Positions 1 through 12,545 of a DNA stretch of 64,000 bases are shown in pieces. The notes under the pieces are model-generated. The model saw only the letters and a list, made by a program, of their open reading frames with translations, made no database searches and was not told the origin of the DNA. Source of the DNA: Serilophus lunatus (lineage: Eukaryota; Chordata; Aves; Passeriformes; Eurylaimidae); contig VXBA01000392.1 in the NCBI GenBank assembly GCA_013399895.1, positions 1 through 64,000 on the forward strand. Reading direction: 5' to 3'. The position numbers were made by a program, and so were the translations under genes. The first letter of the stretch is position 1. Each line of letters opens with the position of its first letter.

Positions 1-664
1 AAAGCTCCTTACCCATCCAGGCCTTTCTGCATGTGTCAGTCTCCCAACAATAAAACCTGACTATCCAGATCTTTTTCTTTGCACCTCAAAAGTGCTCTAG
101 AAAGATAGCTTGCAAAATAATTGAGATTAACCACAGTGAATAAACTAGTAATTAATGTCTAATATGGATAAAGATTAGGGTTTACTAAATAAAACTAAGA
201 GTTTCAACTGTTGATTGTGTTCATACTGTCTATCCTGTGTTCTGGGTCCTACATAAAACAAGGGAATCTATATAAAGAAGGTGTTTTTAAAGGTCCTGCT
301 GTGGTGGACTGGGTGAGGTTCACGGATTACCTTCACCCTGGATACTCCTCCTGTCTTCCTCCCTCCCCTTGCACCTTTTTTGCTGTCCTGAGGTCATTCC
401 CATGCATCCTGCTCTGAGAGCTGTCACTGCTGTGACTTTGTTTGTCCCAGTGGAAAAAATATCATCTCCTCTAGTTTAGTGTGTGCATTTTGAAGCAATG
501 AGTCAATGGCTAGGAGGCTTCCTCTGCAGCCAAAGAGGAGGTTTTACACCAATGGGATGTGATATCTTTTGGAAGTGCCTGAATATCCACACATATGCTG
601 GCTAGAGAAGGAGCCTACTAGCTACAAGTAGGTACTTAAACTAGTTGATACAGACAGGGAACAA
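1..664. other. Intergenic, nothing recognised
   Basis: AT-rich sequence before the first CR1. A 68-codon ORF at 211-417 has no recognisable motif and I treat it as chance. Confidence 0.5.
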
Positions 665-676
665 TGTAGCCCCCGT

Positions 677-1582
677 ATGATCCAGGTGGAAGATGTTAGA
701 GACCTGCTGACCCACCTGGATCCTCATAAGTCTATGCGACTTGATGGGATTTATCCTAGGGTGCTGAGAGAGCTGGCAGGTGTTCTTGCTAAGCCTCTTT
801 TGATCATCTTTCAACAGTCTTGGCTTACTGGAGAGGTTCCAGATGATTGGAAATTTGCACCCATCTATAAGAAGGGCAAGAAGGAGGATCCAGGGAATTA
901 TAGACCTGTCAGTCAGACCTGGGTACCAGGAAAAATTATACAGCAAATCATCTTAAGGGAAATTATGCTGCACCTACAGGATAATAAGGAGATCAGATCT
1001 TGTCATCATGGATTCAGGAGGGGAAGATCCTGCTTAACCAATCTAGTCTCCTTTTATGATCAGGTAACTCATCTGATTGATGAGGGAAAACCCGTGGATG
1101 TAGTGTATCTTGATTTTAGCAAAGCCTTTGACATTATCTCCCATAGTAAACTCCTAGTGAAACTGGCAGACTGTGGCTTAGACAGGTTTACTCTGTCTTG
1201 GGTTAAGAATTGGCTGGATGGCCGAGCTCAGAGGGTGGTGGTGAATGGAGTCACGTCCAGTTGGAGGCCGGTCACCAGTGGAGTCCCTCAGGGTTCAGTG
1301 TTGGGGCTGGTTTTGTTCAACATCTTTATTGATGACCTGGACAAGGGGATGGAATCCATCATTAGTAAGTTTGTGGATGACACCAAGCTTGGAATGAGTG
1401 TCAATCCGTTGGAGGGAAGGAGGGCTCTGCAGAGAGACCTTGACAGGCTGGATAGATGGGCTGAGTCCAATAGCATGAGGTTTAANTTGGGGGTGCTGGT
1501 TGATAGGAAGCTGAATATGAGTCAGCAGTGTGCCCAGGTGGCCAATGAAGGCCAATGGCATCCTGGCCTGCATCAAGAATAG
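677..1582 (+). pseudogene. CR1 ORF2 reverse transcriptase remnant, frame-broken
   Basis: The open frame carries RT motifs in order: YLDFSKAFD (residues 144-152, nt 1106-1132), GVPQGSVLG (202-210, nt 1280-1306) and a changed catalytic box, FVDD (232-235, nt 1370-1381), where CR1 normally has FADD. After SMRF the sequence jumps, across the N at 1486, to LGVLVDRKLNMS. The segment that usually lies between these is missing. A frameshift near 1540-1555 then moves the rest of ORF2 into another frame (1530-1973). With no N-terminal endonuclease, a changed catalytic box, a deletion and a frameshift, it cannot encode an active enzyme. Confidence 0.88.
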
Positions 1583-1973
1583 TGTTGCCAGTAGGACCAG
1601 GGAAGTTATCCTTCCTTTGTACTTGGCACTGGTTAGGCCACAGCTCGAGTACTGTGTCCAGTTCTGGGCCCCTCAGTTTAAGAAGGATATTGAGTTGCTG
1701 GAACGTGTCCAGAGAAGGGCAATGAGGATGGTGAAGAGGCTGGAGCACAAGCCCTATGAGGAACGGCTGAGGGAGCTGGGGTTGTTTGGTCTGGAGAAGA
1801 GGAGGCTCAGGGGTGACCTTATCGCTGTCTATAACTACCTGAAAGGAGGCTGTAGTCAGGCGGGGGTCAGTCTCTTCTCTCAGGCTCCCAGTGACAGGAT
1901 GAGAGGACACAGTCTTAGGCTGCATCAGGGGAGGTTCAGGTTGGATATTAGGAAAAACTTTTTTACAGAGTGA
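1530..1973 (+). pseudogene. CR1 ORF2 C-terminal remnant, shifted frame
   Basis: Continuation of CR1 ORF2 after the frameshift near 1540-1555. It contains family-typical strings such as KANGILACIKNSVASRTRE, LVRPQLEYCVQFWAP and VQRRAMRMVKRLEHKPYEER, and ends with RLDIRKNFFTE at a TGA. This region follows the RT domain in CR1 proteins and is highly repeated in bird genomes. Confidence 0.88.
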
Positions 1974-2190
1974 GTGATTTCCCATTGGAATGGGCTCCCC
2001 AGGGAGGTGGTGGAGTCACTGTCCCTGGATGTATTTAAGGATAGGTTGGATGGTGAACTTAGTGACATGGTTTAGATGGTTTAGATGACGGATTACTGTT
2101 GGTTAGATTGTTAGGTTAGGTAAAAGGTTGGACTTGATGATCTCTGCGGTCTTTTACAACCTTGTTAATTCTGTATGTGCAATTCTGTGT

Positions 2191-4874
2191 GTAAGTAAGA
2201 CAATGTCTCTGCTCCACCCTGCAGGTAAGTGAGGCTTGCCTCTAGAGGAATGGGAATAAGTGGGATTTCTCCCCTAGATACTGTTATTTCTGTGAGTGAA
2301 TGAATGAAGGAAATCTTTCAAAATCAATTCTCTGGAGACTATATGAGGACAAGTTCAAAACAACTGCTTTATGGTCACTGATAGATATTTTTGTTCTTGA
2401 TTGCTGATCAACTCAATATTATGACCAGGCAAGAAAGGCAACATGTCATTGATAGGTTCAAGCTATCATTTACTTCAGTTTCACTGAGCACTCCCATGAC
2501 TGTTTTCTGTACAATTCATCAGAAATCTAGGGCTACAGAAACCTCCCAAACTTACTCTGGATTTGTGAACCATGCTGCTCTCAAGTGTCTACATTTTTAC
2601 AGAGGCCATAGGAGCTTACCATATGACATTTAACAAACTTTTTCCCTGAATATTTGTAAATTTTAATAAGTGTTCCCAAACTACGGTCTTATACACCAAA
2701 TAGTCTTTCCAATTGATCTTGCGCATTGCAGCATGTTAATTGTATCTTTTCCTCATTCATACTCATATCCTACCACAGAAAATAACACTTCTAATTGCTC
2801 CTGTGTGTTGTTCTGAATGTTTTGCTGATAGCAGACCCTTTTAGCTAAAGTTGAAGAGTAGTAAAATATCTGGAGCCCACAGATACGCTGTATTTATAAA
2901 ATTTTAGGAATATTTCAGATTTGTCTCTATTGTACAAATGCTTGAACAAATGCAATATATCTATACTCCAAGAACACAATCTGACATTTACTCTCATTTA
3001 TTTTGAAATGCAAATGAATCTAGTTTATTCAGGATTCTTTTGCAGCTTACCGTCTTATTAGTGATCATGCTGATAACTTGAATTTCTGAAATGTTGTTGC
3101 TAAGCAATGCAACTTCAGGCATGTAATGAGGCTTTCCAGTGGCTACTTGAAGATGAAGAAATTATCTCAGCTTCACAGGTTGTTTGATCATCAACCACAT
3201 TATAACAGTTGGGTGATAAATAAGTTTTCAGCTTGCCCTCATTCTCCTGAAAATAATTTATTTTTGTATAGTAACTGAAGATCATACAGTATCAGGTAGA
3301 AAGTTGTATATTTTGGGATGCAAAAGCAGAACCAAAGAACTTGTGCAGTTCCTTTGTGTAACTTTCTATTAAAAGAAAATTCCTTCTTACAGCTTGTTAC
3401 TTCAGGAAAGAGTACAGGGGAATTGGAATGTCCCGTCAAGAACCCTCCCCACACAAGGCAATGCTGCCTCTTTACCAATGCAGTGCAGATCTCTTCTTGG
3501 TGAGATGTGGTTGAGGAGACCCTTCAGCTGTCACAGGAACAGGCAACTGTGCTGGGCTGTGTAGTGGAGCAAATCTCACACAAGCTTTGTTCTTGGAAAG
3601 CAAAAGCTGTGCACCAGCCTGGGACAGGTTACATTCCTTGGATGTGGCCCAGCCTGGTGCTCCCCAGTGCACATGAGGAGCTGATGCCTGGCAGAGCTTC
3701 AGAGCCTGGTAGGCTTTCCATAATGTTTTCAGTACCAAGTGGAGTTTGGCTGTTCTTGATTCATCTTTCCATTATTTTCCTTCATCACTGCAAAGTCCAG
3801 TCACTTAACCCTACTGTCTTAGAATCTGACATTCCCCTTTTTCTACAGGATCTTCCTTTTCTTTTACCCTCCATTGTAGATATTATAATACCTGCAGCTG
3901 AAGTACATAGGAAGCACATCCTAAAGAGCTGAACTACCCTTGTGAGTGCTGCCCCAGGGAAAAGTCAGTCAGGCTGCCTCAATCAGGCACACACCACGCT
4001 GACCTTGATCTCTCAGTGCCTCAATCCTCCACCTACCAAAGGAGGCAGTATCTACAAGGAAGTGCAAGTAAACCAGTGTCTGAAGCAGTCAGAAGTAATA
4101 ATAAGGCTAAAGAAAAGGTAGTTGGAAATTAGACAAAACTTTATTCAGAAATGGTTTGAAATTCTGCAACAGACAAGGCCTAGGGTTACTGACTGGGGAA
4201 AAAAAGAAATAAAATTAAATATTGACCATCTGCTCCATGAGTCCTTGCCTTCTCTCATGCTCTTCACAGGTCAGAAGACCAAGAGAGAGAGAGTGTGTGT
4301 CATGAAAGTGGATATAACTGTTATGGTGTCTTTTCAGTGCCTGGTTTTTGCAGCCTAATATATTTGAAGTAGAAGGATATTTTGTGTATGTCCATGGTAT
4401 TGGTGTACAGGGGTTTCCTTGAGGATGAAGAATCTATGTCCCTCAGCCTGCTAAAGTAAACATGGCTCCTACTATTGAGAGCTGCTTTTGCAAAATTACA
4501 GAGCAGTCTTGGATTAAAAAATTGAAGTGTAAAGTGACATGATACAGTTTTTGCCCTGAAGGACTTATTTTTATGTACTTTTTTCCCTGAGCAGGTTAAT
4601 GTTCACAGTGAACAGAGCAGTTTCAGAGGAGTCATCCAGCCAGCCAAAATACATTTTTCTGGAGGTGAAAGAGTGTTATTTTTCTGTTCTCATCAAGACA
4701 AAATTTTGGCTGCTTAACAATTAAAACCTTAAGGATTTAGCCCTGGAAAAAAGAACATTTTAAAGGTTGTGGGTTTGAACATCATTGATTTCATTTCTGC
4801 CCAAAAAGCCACTTAATCTGTACTTACAGTGTGTAGACACGAACCTAATGTAAACATCAGATTAATTTCCTTAC
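2191..4874. other. Intergenic, no supported gene
   Basis: AT-rich, without clear repeats. ORFs at 3318-3932 on both strands overlap one another and lack motifs. If 4875-5121 is a real - strand exon, its downstream exon should lie here or beyond position 1; I could not identify one. Confidence 0.5.
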
Positions 4875-5121
4875 CTGCAGACAAGTAAGCCTTAACGCCC
4901 ATGCAGCCAAACGCTTGTGCAATATTCAGCACACTGTTCTTGTCACTGCTCCAGGAGAGATCTCTGTTCATTTTGCTCCTGCATGTTCTGTGGATGACAC
5001 TGTCAGTCAGTAGGTGCATCATTTGTTGCATCTTATTATAGTCACAGCCAGCTATGGGTTGAATCATAAGGAAGTTGAAAGCATGTGGGGAAAGGTGAGG
5101 TGGAGGCAAGCTTTTTACTTT
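4875..5121 (-). CDS. Candidate internal coding exon of an unidentified gene (- strand)
   Basis: On the - strand a 247-nt block is open for 82 codons plus one base. It begins right after an acceptor with a long pyrimidine tract (TTTCTCTTCCTTCCTAG, AG at 5123-5122) and ends at a consensus donor, CTGCAG|GTAAGG (GT at 4874-4873). The in-frame stop upstream is made by the acceptor TAG itself, so the open frame starts just where splicing would start it: phase 0 in, phase 1 out. The peptide is not low-complexity; it includes HAFNFLMIQPIAGCDYNKMQ, then Cys/Trp-containing segments and NIAQAFGCMGVKAYLSA. I do not recognise the family and see no signal peptide or membrane helix. It lies about 29 kb from SLC35F1 on the opposite strand. 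It could be a real exon, a relic of a lost gene, or chance. Confidence 0.42.
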
Positions 5122-8100
5122 CTAGGAAGGAAGAGAAATTGGAAATTTAAAAACCCAAACATACATCTAAGGCTTAATTCAGAGCTGTTGTAAAATTGCT
5201 ACATGTGTCTTGGGGCTCTGAAGCTCAGAAACCACATCATGTCATCTCAGCATCAGCTTCTGAGAATCCAAACCTCAGCTTTAAACTCTGAATAAAAAGT
5301 AGCACCTATTTTCTAGCTTCAGCAGCACAGGATATTCTCACCCATATGCACTCAGCATGAAAGCACATATCCCTCCTTTCCTGTGCTGAGAAAGCCAGCT
5401 GAAGGCACAGGCTCTGAGCTTCTATGCAGAAAGTCACCCTGGGTAGGCAGCACACCTCATATTTCAGCCCCACAGCGTCAGCACTAGCCAAGGAGCTCAG
5501 TGACTTTGATCCTTATAATGATTTTTGTCTTATCGCTGCTGTTTGCTGGTGCAGGAGCAATCGTGTTTCATTGGTTTGTACAGTTCCCTTCCTCAGTGGC
5601 ACACAAGGTTTGTGGCTCTCTGGAAAGGGGATTTATTTTCTGTATCTGTGATAAAATGTTTTCAGTTAAGTCATTAATCTTATAGACTGACATTTAACCC
5701 TATACTGGCCCAGGATTTCAGCAGCTGGAATCCTCTGCATGAAAAGCAAATTAGAATCCTCCACTTCCAGTCAATTAGGAGAAATATCTTTTCTAATACA
5801 GAAATAGCACTGTTAAAAATAAAAAAAAAAAAGCAACAATTCAATGAGAATAAACTGATAATGTAATCAACGATTCTCTCTAGCGTGGCAGTTAAAATTA
5901 AACATTGTGAACAGTGCATAATGTTCCCAACTCTTAACAAGTTCATAAATACCTTAACCCTTAGCAGCCTGGCTAATTCCAGCATGTAGAGCTTGCTCGA
6001 CATGGTTCAATCACACACACAAATATGCGTGCACGCACAAACTTGAAAAAAGTAATGCATTTTTAAAATAAAAATCTCTTTTCTATACAGTTTTAAACTT
6101 TTAAATTTCTTTACATTTCTACATTACTTTCTATACTGTTCTAAACTGCTTGTTTGCCACTTCCACTACCAGCACCTCTTTGTTCTGCTGTGCTCAGGCA
6201 ACTCATGTGTGGGGGGCTCTGGCAGGTGGCAGTGAAAGAGATGGAGCAGAGAAGTCAGTGGATGGTAGGATGCTACTGGTCCCTGGGATGCAGAATACCT
6301 TGGGAACAACTACAGGGTTAATGGTGAATGGAATATGTAGGAGAGGAGCCTGAGGAAAGAAAAGGATCCATAGCAGCCCAAGGACTGGGTTTAGCATTCT
6401 GTGTCCTAATACTCCTGGGCCACACAAATGCTTCTTCTGCACCGTATGGGGGGGGAGTGACTTAAGTGGTTCAGGCAGGTCTTGCTGAGGGCTCCTCATT
6501 CATGAGGAAGCTGATCAAAGGAGTCAGGCAAACGGCTTCTAAACTTGGGGTGAACAAGAGGATTTGTATTGCCTGTGCCACCTTCAAGGTCACTGATTTC
6601 ATTACAAGGTCAAGCTCATGACAATGATCAGCCCTCACTGTGGGGATGACAAAGGCTGGATGGATAAAAGTTTAGCTTCTGGTCCTCTTATGAATGGACA
6701 GAAATGCTTTTTAGCCATTGTAATTCAAGAATCCACAGTCAAGAAGGAGACGGTGCCCCTAGAAATAAGATTAACAGCTAGTGTGCTGCACAAGAGGGCT
6801 TGAGGATTGATAATGCACGGGGACTGCTCGATAGCAGAGAAGTGCTACATATCAACTTACACAGGGAACTGCCAATGTTGCATAAGATTAGAGTATGAAT
6901 ACATGATCCTCATATATAAAAATCCTGCTTGAAGTGTTACATGCTAGAGTTTGTAATAGTCTGAGTGCAGACAAAGATATATGGAAGATCAGTAACCCAG
7001 GTGAGGAAGGTAAAGCCTCCAAGATTTAAACACAGACAACCTGAATCTAAGGAATCTGTTTGTGTGTATGTATTTTCTTTTGCATAAGTAATTGATAGCT
7101 CATTAACAACCCATTAGAGTGAAAACTCCTGGGAATGAAGGGTATGCTTTCTGTTTTTATTTAAAAACCTAACACAAATAGAAGGAAAAAACCTCCAATA
7201 TTAGAGTCTAACACGGTTGACTGCTGTGTAGCAGGATCTTTTTCTGGCTTCAAAATGCTGAACTCAGGGAGACAGGGAAGTTTCCATCCTGACCATAGGA
7301 CCTCCAGTTCTAATAGGCACATAACTTTATTGCAGTAGGCTTTTTCACTGTTTTGCAGTATACTGTCCTTGCACCCTCGTGGTCCAGGGATCTGCTGTTC
7401 ACAATGGCATAAAATGGTCAAATAGTCTTCTTCTGACAGAAAACCTAAAGGCTGGTAGAAACAAAGAAGTTTCTTAACCAGTGAAAATCAGTGTTTTCAA
7501 CTAGAAACATGTAGGGGAACCACCAGCCTTGCCCTCCCTTGTACAGGGCTTAGAAAGGGTTATAGACTAGGGAAACAGCACCCTGAACAGGGAGTATCTA
7601 GTGGTAATACTGTCAGCAGAATGATGCTCAAGGCTGACAGAAAGAAAATGTTGATCAGAAAGCAACATCTCTTTGGCAGGTGACTAACCACAGCTCAGTG
7701 CTGTGCAGTGTATATATGCTTTAGCAACATTGGTCCAAAGGGCTGAGCAAGATCCCTGACTTTCAACACCATGGATATACCCCTCTTGCCAAGGGTTTGG
7801 CATAGTCACCAAGGAAATGGAAGATTTAGGACCGGGTTACACCATGCCTTTACATACACTAACCATTTTATTCAGTAACTGCAACATAAGCTTTGAAACA
7901 ACAGAGTGAGGCTTCCACCTCTTCACCCTGACAGTGTTCAGATGATGGCTTGTCACTATTCCCACTTTTCTCCTCTTGCCCCAGCTCTAGACATCTTGTC
8001 CATGAATGTAGAAAATGTGAGTGCCTTCACAAATGCAGCTCTCAAAAGATATTGGTATAAATAGGATGCATTTTCCAAAAATAATTAATTCTATCCAGTT

Positions 8101-11100
8101 ATACATCTGACCAACCACAGTATCTCATTTGAAAAACATTGATAAACAAACTAGAAAATAATGCTGATCCAGGGTCAAAAGCGCTTACTTTGCTCTTTTA
8201 TTTATTTTGCAGCAGATGAGAGAATTAGGGAAGACTGAAGGAAAATGAAACAGAAATGTGTACCTTGAAACATGTCAGACAGAAATTTTTGGTTTTTAAT
8301 GTGTCTTGCGATAAAAAAAGATCACCATGTCTTCCACTTCTCTAGCATGTAAATAATGTTCAAGTTTTAGCATAAATGAATTTTGCATAAACAAATTTTT
8401 TATTTGGCACCAAATATGTAAGACAAACAAAACATTCAACAGTTGTGGAAAAATCGTTCCTTTCGTCTGACAATTTCTAAAATCAAAGGCATGTATTTTG
8501 GAATAATACATGCTAGCTAGGGAAGTAATTTTAAGTCTTTCACAAATGTTACCAAATTAAATATAACCCCCAGCACTGTTTCTGAAACGTATATTTTCTT
8601 ATCAGAGGCTCTCTGTATTCAATTTGTTCAGTAGTGTTCCTTCTACATCGTAGTAATGACAATGAAATAGTCAGTGACTGGAAAATACATATTTATGCAG
8701 GAGAAATAGGTGCATCAACACTTTCTTCAGAGTCTTTAAATGCTCTTTATCATTGTATTTAGCAGATTAATACAACTTCTCATTCATAACTCAGGAAACT
8801 TGAAAAAAGGCAAGCAGATATCATTGCTACTTGATCCTGTAAAATATTCAAATAGAAATAGAGAATTGCAAGTGAAGCAAAGAAAAGAGAACATTACTTT
8901 TGACAACTGAGCCAAACCCAGTAATACAAGTATTTTGCAAGGAAATGTGGTAAGACAGGATGGAATAGGTCAGTGCAGCCCGCAGATTGTCTGCCATCAT
9001 TAAATCAGTAGCATTGTCTGGGGAAGCCTGGGTTGAGTCATGCACTACAGGAGCCTGAAGCAAGGCCAAAGAGAAAAGCCAACAGTGGGCACCCTCTGGG
9101 TCTTGAGCCTGACCAAGGCTACAGGTGCATGAGCAGCTCAAGCTACAGCTATGTTACAGGCCCAAGGGCAAGATGTGCTCTTCCTTACCCATAGATACTT
9201 ACTTCTTTTGAAACTGTGAAAGATAAGTACAGAATTATTAATGATAAAGCCTTCAGACTGTGGAAAAGTGTGAGGGCATCTACCCTGGAAGGCTAAATAG
9301 CCCTGGAGACTTCTAGTGAAACAGATGTAGCTGCTTTGCAGCTGTGTGCTAGTACTGAGGAAAGCAACACAGGTTTTGTATCTCACCCCTTTCCAACCTA
9401 AGAGATTTTTTTTTTCTAAAGTTCTCCTTCTGTTATACTGAGCACTCAGTTAAAAATTTCAGTACAGATTTTGCCAGTAAAAACTTCTGCTGAATGTCTG
9501 GATTTAGGCAGAAATTCCCCATTCGACATAAGTGATTCCACATCATCTGTTATTCAACCATCTTCTCAGATCAGCTTTAACCCCAAGAGAAACCAGATGA
9601 GACAGACTACCATTCTGATCAAGCCTGGCAATTTAGATGTCATGCTATGTTAATACTCTACAAATCACACAGACTGTTTTTTAAAGGTATTTAGGCATCT
9701 AACTTGCACTGCAATCAACCTAAAAGTCTCTGAATAAATTCTTATGGAAGAAACTCAGAGAAAGAATGCTTGTCCTTCTCACTTAAAATGAAAGAAAAGA
9801 CCTAAAGTCTGTTAAGGAGCAGTGATATTCTTGAGTGCCGATTTAAATGGAAAAAATTACTTTCATTATGCAGATTTTGATGCTGGCCACGTCATGACAC
9901 TGCTTCCTCCAGAGGATTAATTTAAGCCCAGTAAAACAGAAAAGAATCCCCTTGAAAGTGATGAAGTGAAGAAGAAGTGAAATTGATTTATACAAAATAA
10001 GAAAGTCCTGAAAGTGTTGTAGATTATGCAAATGATTACAAAGAAACTCCACAAAACCTAAAGTAATTTGAAATTTTGAGGGAAAATATCGAATTACATT
10101 ATACAAGAAGTAGTAACACTTCAATTAAAGGTATTTTTATTTGATTTTGTGTATGGAATAAGTTAATAGCAACTTTAAAAGAAATTAAGAATGCAGTGCA
10201 TATGAAAATGGGCCCCAGTCTTTCCTGCAACCAGACCTTTACCAACTCCTATGACAGAAATATTGAATAAGAACATCATGTGTGGTTATTTTTAAATAGC
10301 ATCACTGCCTTCTGGCAGAGTGAATTGCACTGCTTTAGGGACTACAGAAAGAGGAATCTGATTAGTATCTAATACAAGGTGCAAGTTCAGGCTCATTAGT
10401 CAGTAGTGATGAAAGCATTAACGCCCTTCAAGGAGTTCATTTACTCAGAACACATTTGCTCATTAGGAGGATGAAGGTCTCTTTCCTCACAATGCATCTG
10501 AGCTGTGAAAGAGTTTAAGGAAACTCTTTGCTTTATCAGGAGCTTTGCCTCCTCATGCTGAAAACCAAAGGGAGATCCCAGGGCACTGTCATCGGGGATG
10601 GGACTGATTTCTCCTGGTGGTACTTCCCATAGGACAACTATGACACCCAAGGTGTCAGCTACATTTTCACCATGGTACATAGAGAGAAACTGGCACTTGC
10701 AGTCACCTGAGACAAACTCAGTAAAAATGCCCCTTTAGAAAGAGAAGAGTCACGAGCTACGAGCCAAAAAGTGGTTTAGATGACCAGTTTGCAGAGAATC
10801 ATCCACATTGCATTTGAGCAGATGAGGTACAGCCCTTTTCCTGACACAGAGGCATTGCCACTTTGGTACAGCCACTGGTTCATCAGATAACTTCCTGTGG
10901 ATCAAGCCAATATTTAAAGACAACAGGAATGGCAGCTTCTTATTGTATCCAGCCACTGAGCTAGAAGAAATGACTGAAGTGATTTGAAAGTGGATTCTTC
11001 AAGCACTAAGAGAGTCAGGAATTTCTTGAGAAAATAGCCAGATTTGTAGCAACAGAAATGCCACCAGTGATCGCACACATTTCAATGAAACTTTTGTCGT

Positions 11101-11673
11101 GAGAGCTTGCCATATTTGATATAGGTTCAAGTCTGGACAACAAAATAGGCAATGAATTTTCTCACAGGACATGTTCTTGTTCCTGTCCTCTTCCTTCTTC
11201 AGATAAGGGGATTTGCTTCCAGACTCAGCTTTGGCTGACTATTCTTTTCCTCTTTGTCTTCCAGAAAAGAATTCAAAAGTTATTAGCAGAAGTGTGTCTA
11301 TAGAAGAGGCTTTTCCTTAATTCTCAGTCTTACCAAATTTAGCCAGAACTAAACTGTGTTAGGATTCTTGCACAGAGTGGAGTAGTTATACACATGGAAG
11401 AGATCAAAACAAGGGAATTCTTCCACGATTTTTCAAAGCTGCTTAAAATTTCTTCCTGCTCTATAGCCTGTTATTGTTCAGGGACATGTGACATACTGAC
11501 ACTCCCTGAGAGCAGCATGAATACTTGTGCACAGCTTTGTTAGCCTAGTACAAGTATTTCTACAAAAAGCACTGACTTGTGAAGAGGGTCCTGATACAAA
11601 TATGTTTGCTCAGTGAAGGTTTAGAGAAAAAGAGAGAAGACCGCAGTCCATGCTCCAAGAAGAAAGTACACTG

Positions 11674-11674
<1 letters not shown>
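5122..11674. other. Intergenic, with weak coding-like stretches on the - strand
   Basis: Mostly AT-rich single-copy sequence. Two - strand stretches (7161-7432 and 10441-10962) have protein-like composition and plausible acceptors but lack good donors or carry stops; they are described under findings. A + strand frame at 9420-9653 is open for 77 codons but has no convincing splice sites. Confidence 0.45.
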
Positions 11675-11706
<32 letters not shown>

Positions 11707-11726
11707 CTTGCTGTTNNNNNNNNNNN
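11675..11726. repeat. Poly-T tract (32 T) followed by an 11-base N gap
   Basis: A pure T run at 11675-11706, a short TTG-containing spacer and 11 N at 11716-11726, then more T-rich sequence. The gap was probably left because homopolymer length could not be resolved. Confidence 0.95.
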
Positions 11727-12463
11727 TTTTTGGGTTTTTTTGTAATTAACCCTCTCTTTCACAGGCTTTCAATGTCTTTGATTACAAAATCTTCTATTCA
11801 CACATGATGAAGCCATGACATTCTTCTATTGTTGGGAAGGACACTGCCTTCATTGGCCATGGGTCAGTATTTCATGTTGTGATCCATTATATATGGCAAA
11901 AAAATACATTGTGCAAAGATGAATATATATGCAACATAAAATCCCTTTACTGTGCCAAACCAAAAAGAGGAATTCTGATAACCATGATGTCATTGTACCT
12001 TTTATCCTTCTGATTTTCTAATAAATATTCATGGAATATGCTAAGGTATTTTATTATTTTGGGGAATATTAGTTTAATATAAAGTTACATATTATTTCAT
12101 TGTCACCAGCTGCATATCTACAAAGATGATGACTTCATGGGAATTGTCACAACAAGTGGTTACTCCAGTAAGATATTTCTAATGAAAGGGAATTATACTG
12201 ATTATTAATGAGTTCCAAATGAATTCAAGTCCCATGGTAATGATAAGCTTAAAATAACACACAGGCCAAAAATACTGCTATGGAATATGGTTGATCTGAT
12301 CAGAGCTTTATTGAAATGTAGCTTCAAAAAAGTAATCAGCCAAAATTGAGCCAATTTGACTTGTGAAAATAATTATTTTGCTTATGTCATACTCACCTAT
12401 CAAAACTTTGTAAAACAGGACCTTATGCTTCAATATTCCACAGATTTTTTTACTTCCTCAGGA

Positions 12464-12545
12464 GATAAATGAAAAGAAAAAAAAAGAAGAGAAAAAAAGA
12501 AAAATGAGGGCTGCCTATTCTGAAGTGAAGAAAAAAGAGTGAGAA
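12464..12545. repeat. Purine-rich low-complexity tract
   Basis: A/G-only runs (AAAAGAAAAAAAAAGAAGAG and similar) for about 50 bp, with more purine-rich sequence after. Confidence 0.7.

Larger units (their letters stand above)
665..2190 (+). mobile_element. CR1 LINE, 5'-truncated, reverse-transcriptase part and 3' end
   Basis: A CR1 non-LTR retrotransposon in sense orientation. It starts inside ORF2 with the endonuclease region missing, as expected from 5' truncation; full CR1 is about 4.5 kb. It then covers the RT domain, the C-terminal ORF2 region (LVRPQLEYCVQFWAP) and the 3' untranslated region. It ends with the CR1 tail: GGTTGGACTTGATGATCTC at about 2127 followed by degenerate copies of the terminal 8-mer, AATTCTGT, near 2168-2190. 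An N lies at 1486 inside it. Confidence 0.93.

Noticed and set aside
5500..5685. Hydrophobic 61-codon + strand ORF resembling a membrane protein
   Set aside because: T-rich sequence gives hydrophobic residues by default; no splice sites or start context.
9420..9653. 77-codon + strand open frame with a protein-like C-terminal appearance
   Set aside because: The acceptor-like CAG at 9447-9449 lacks a pyrimidine tract and the residues match no family I recognise. Not strong enough to call.
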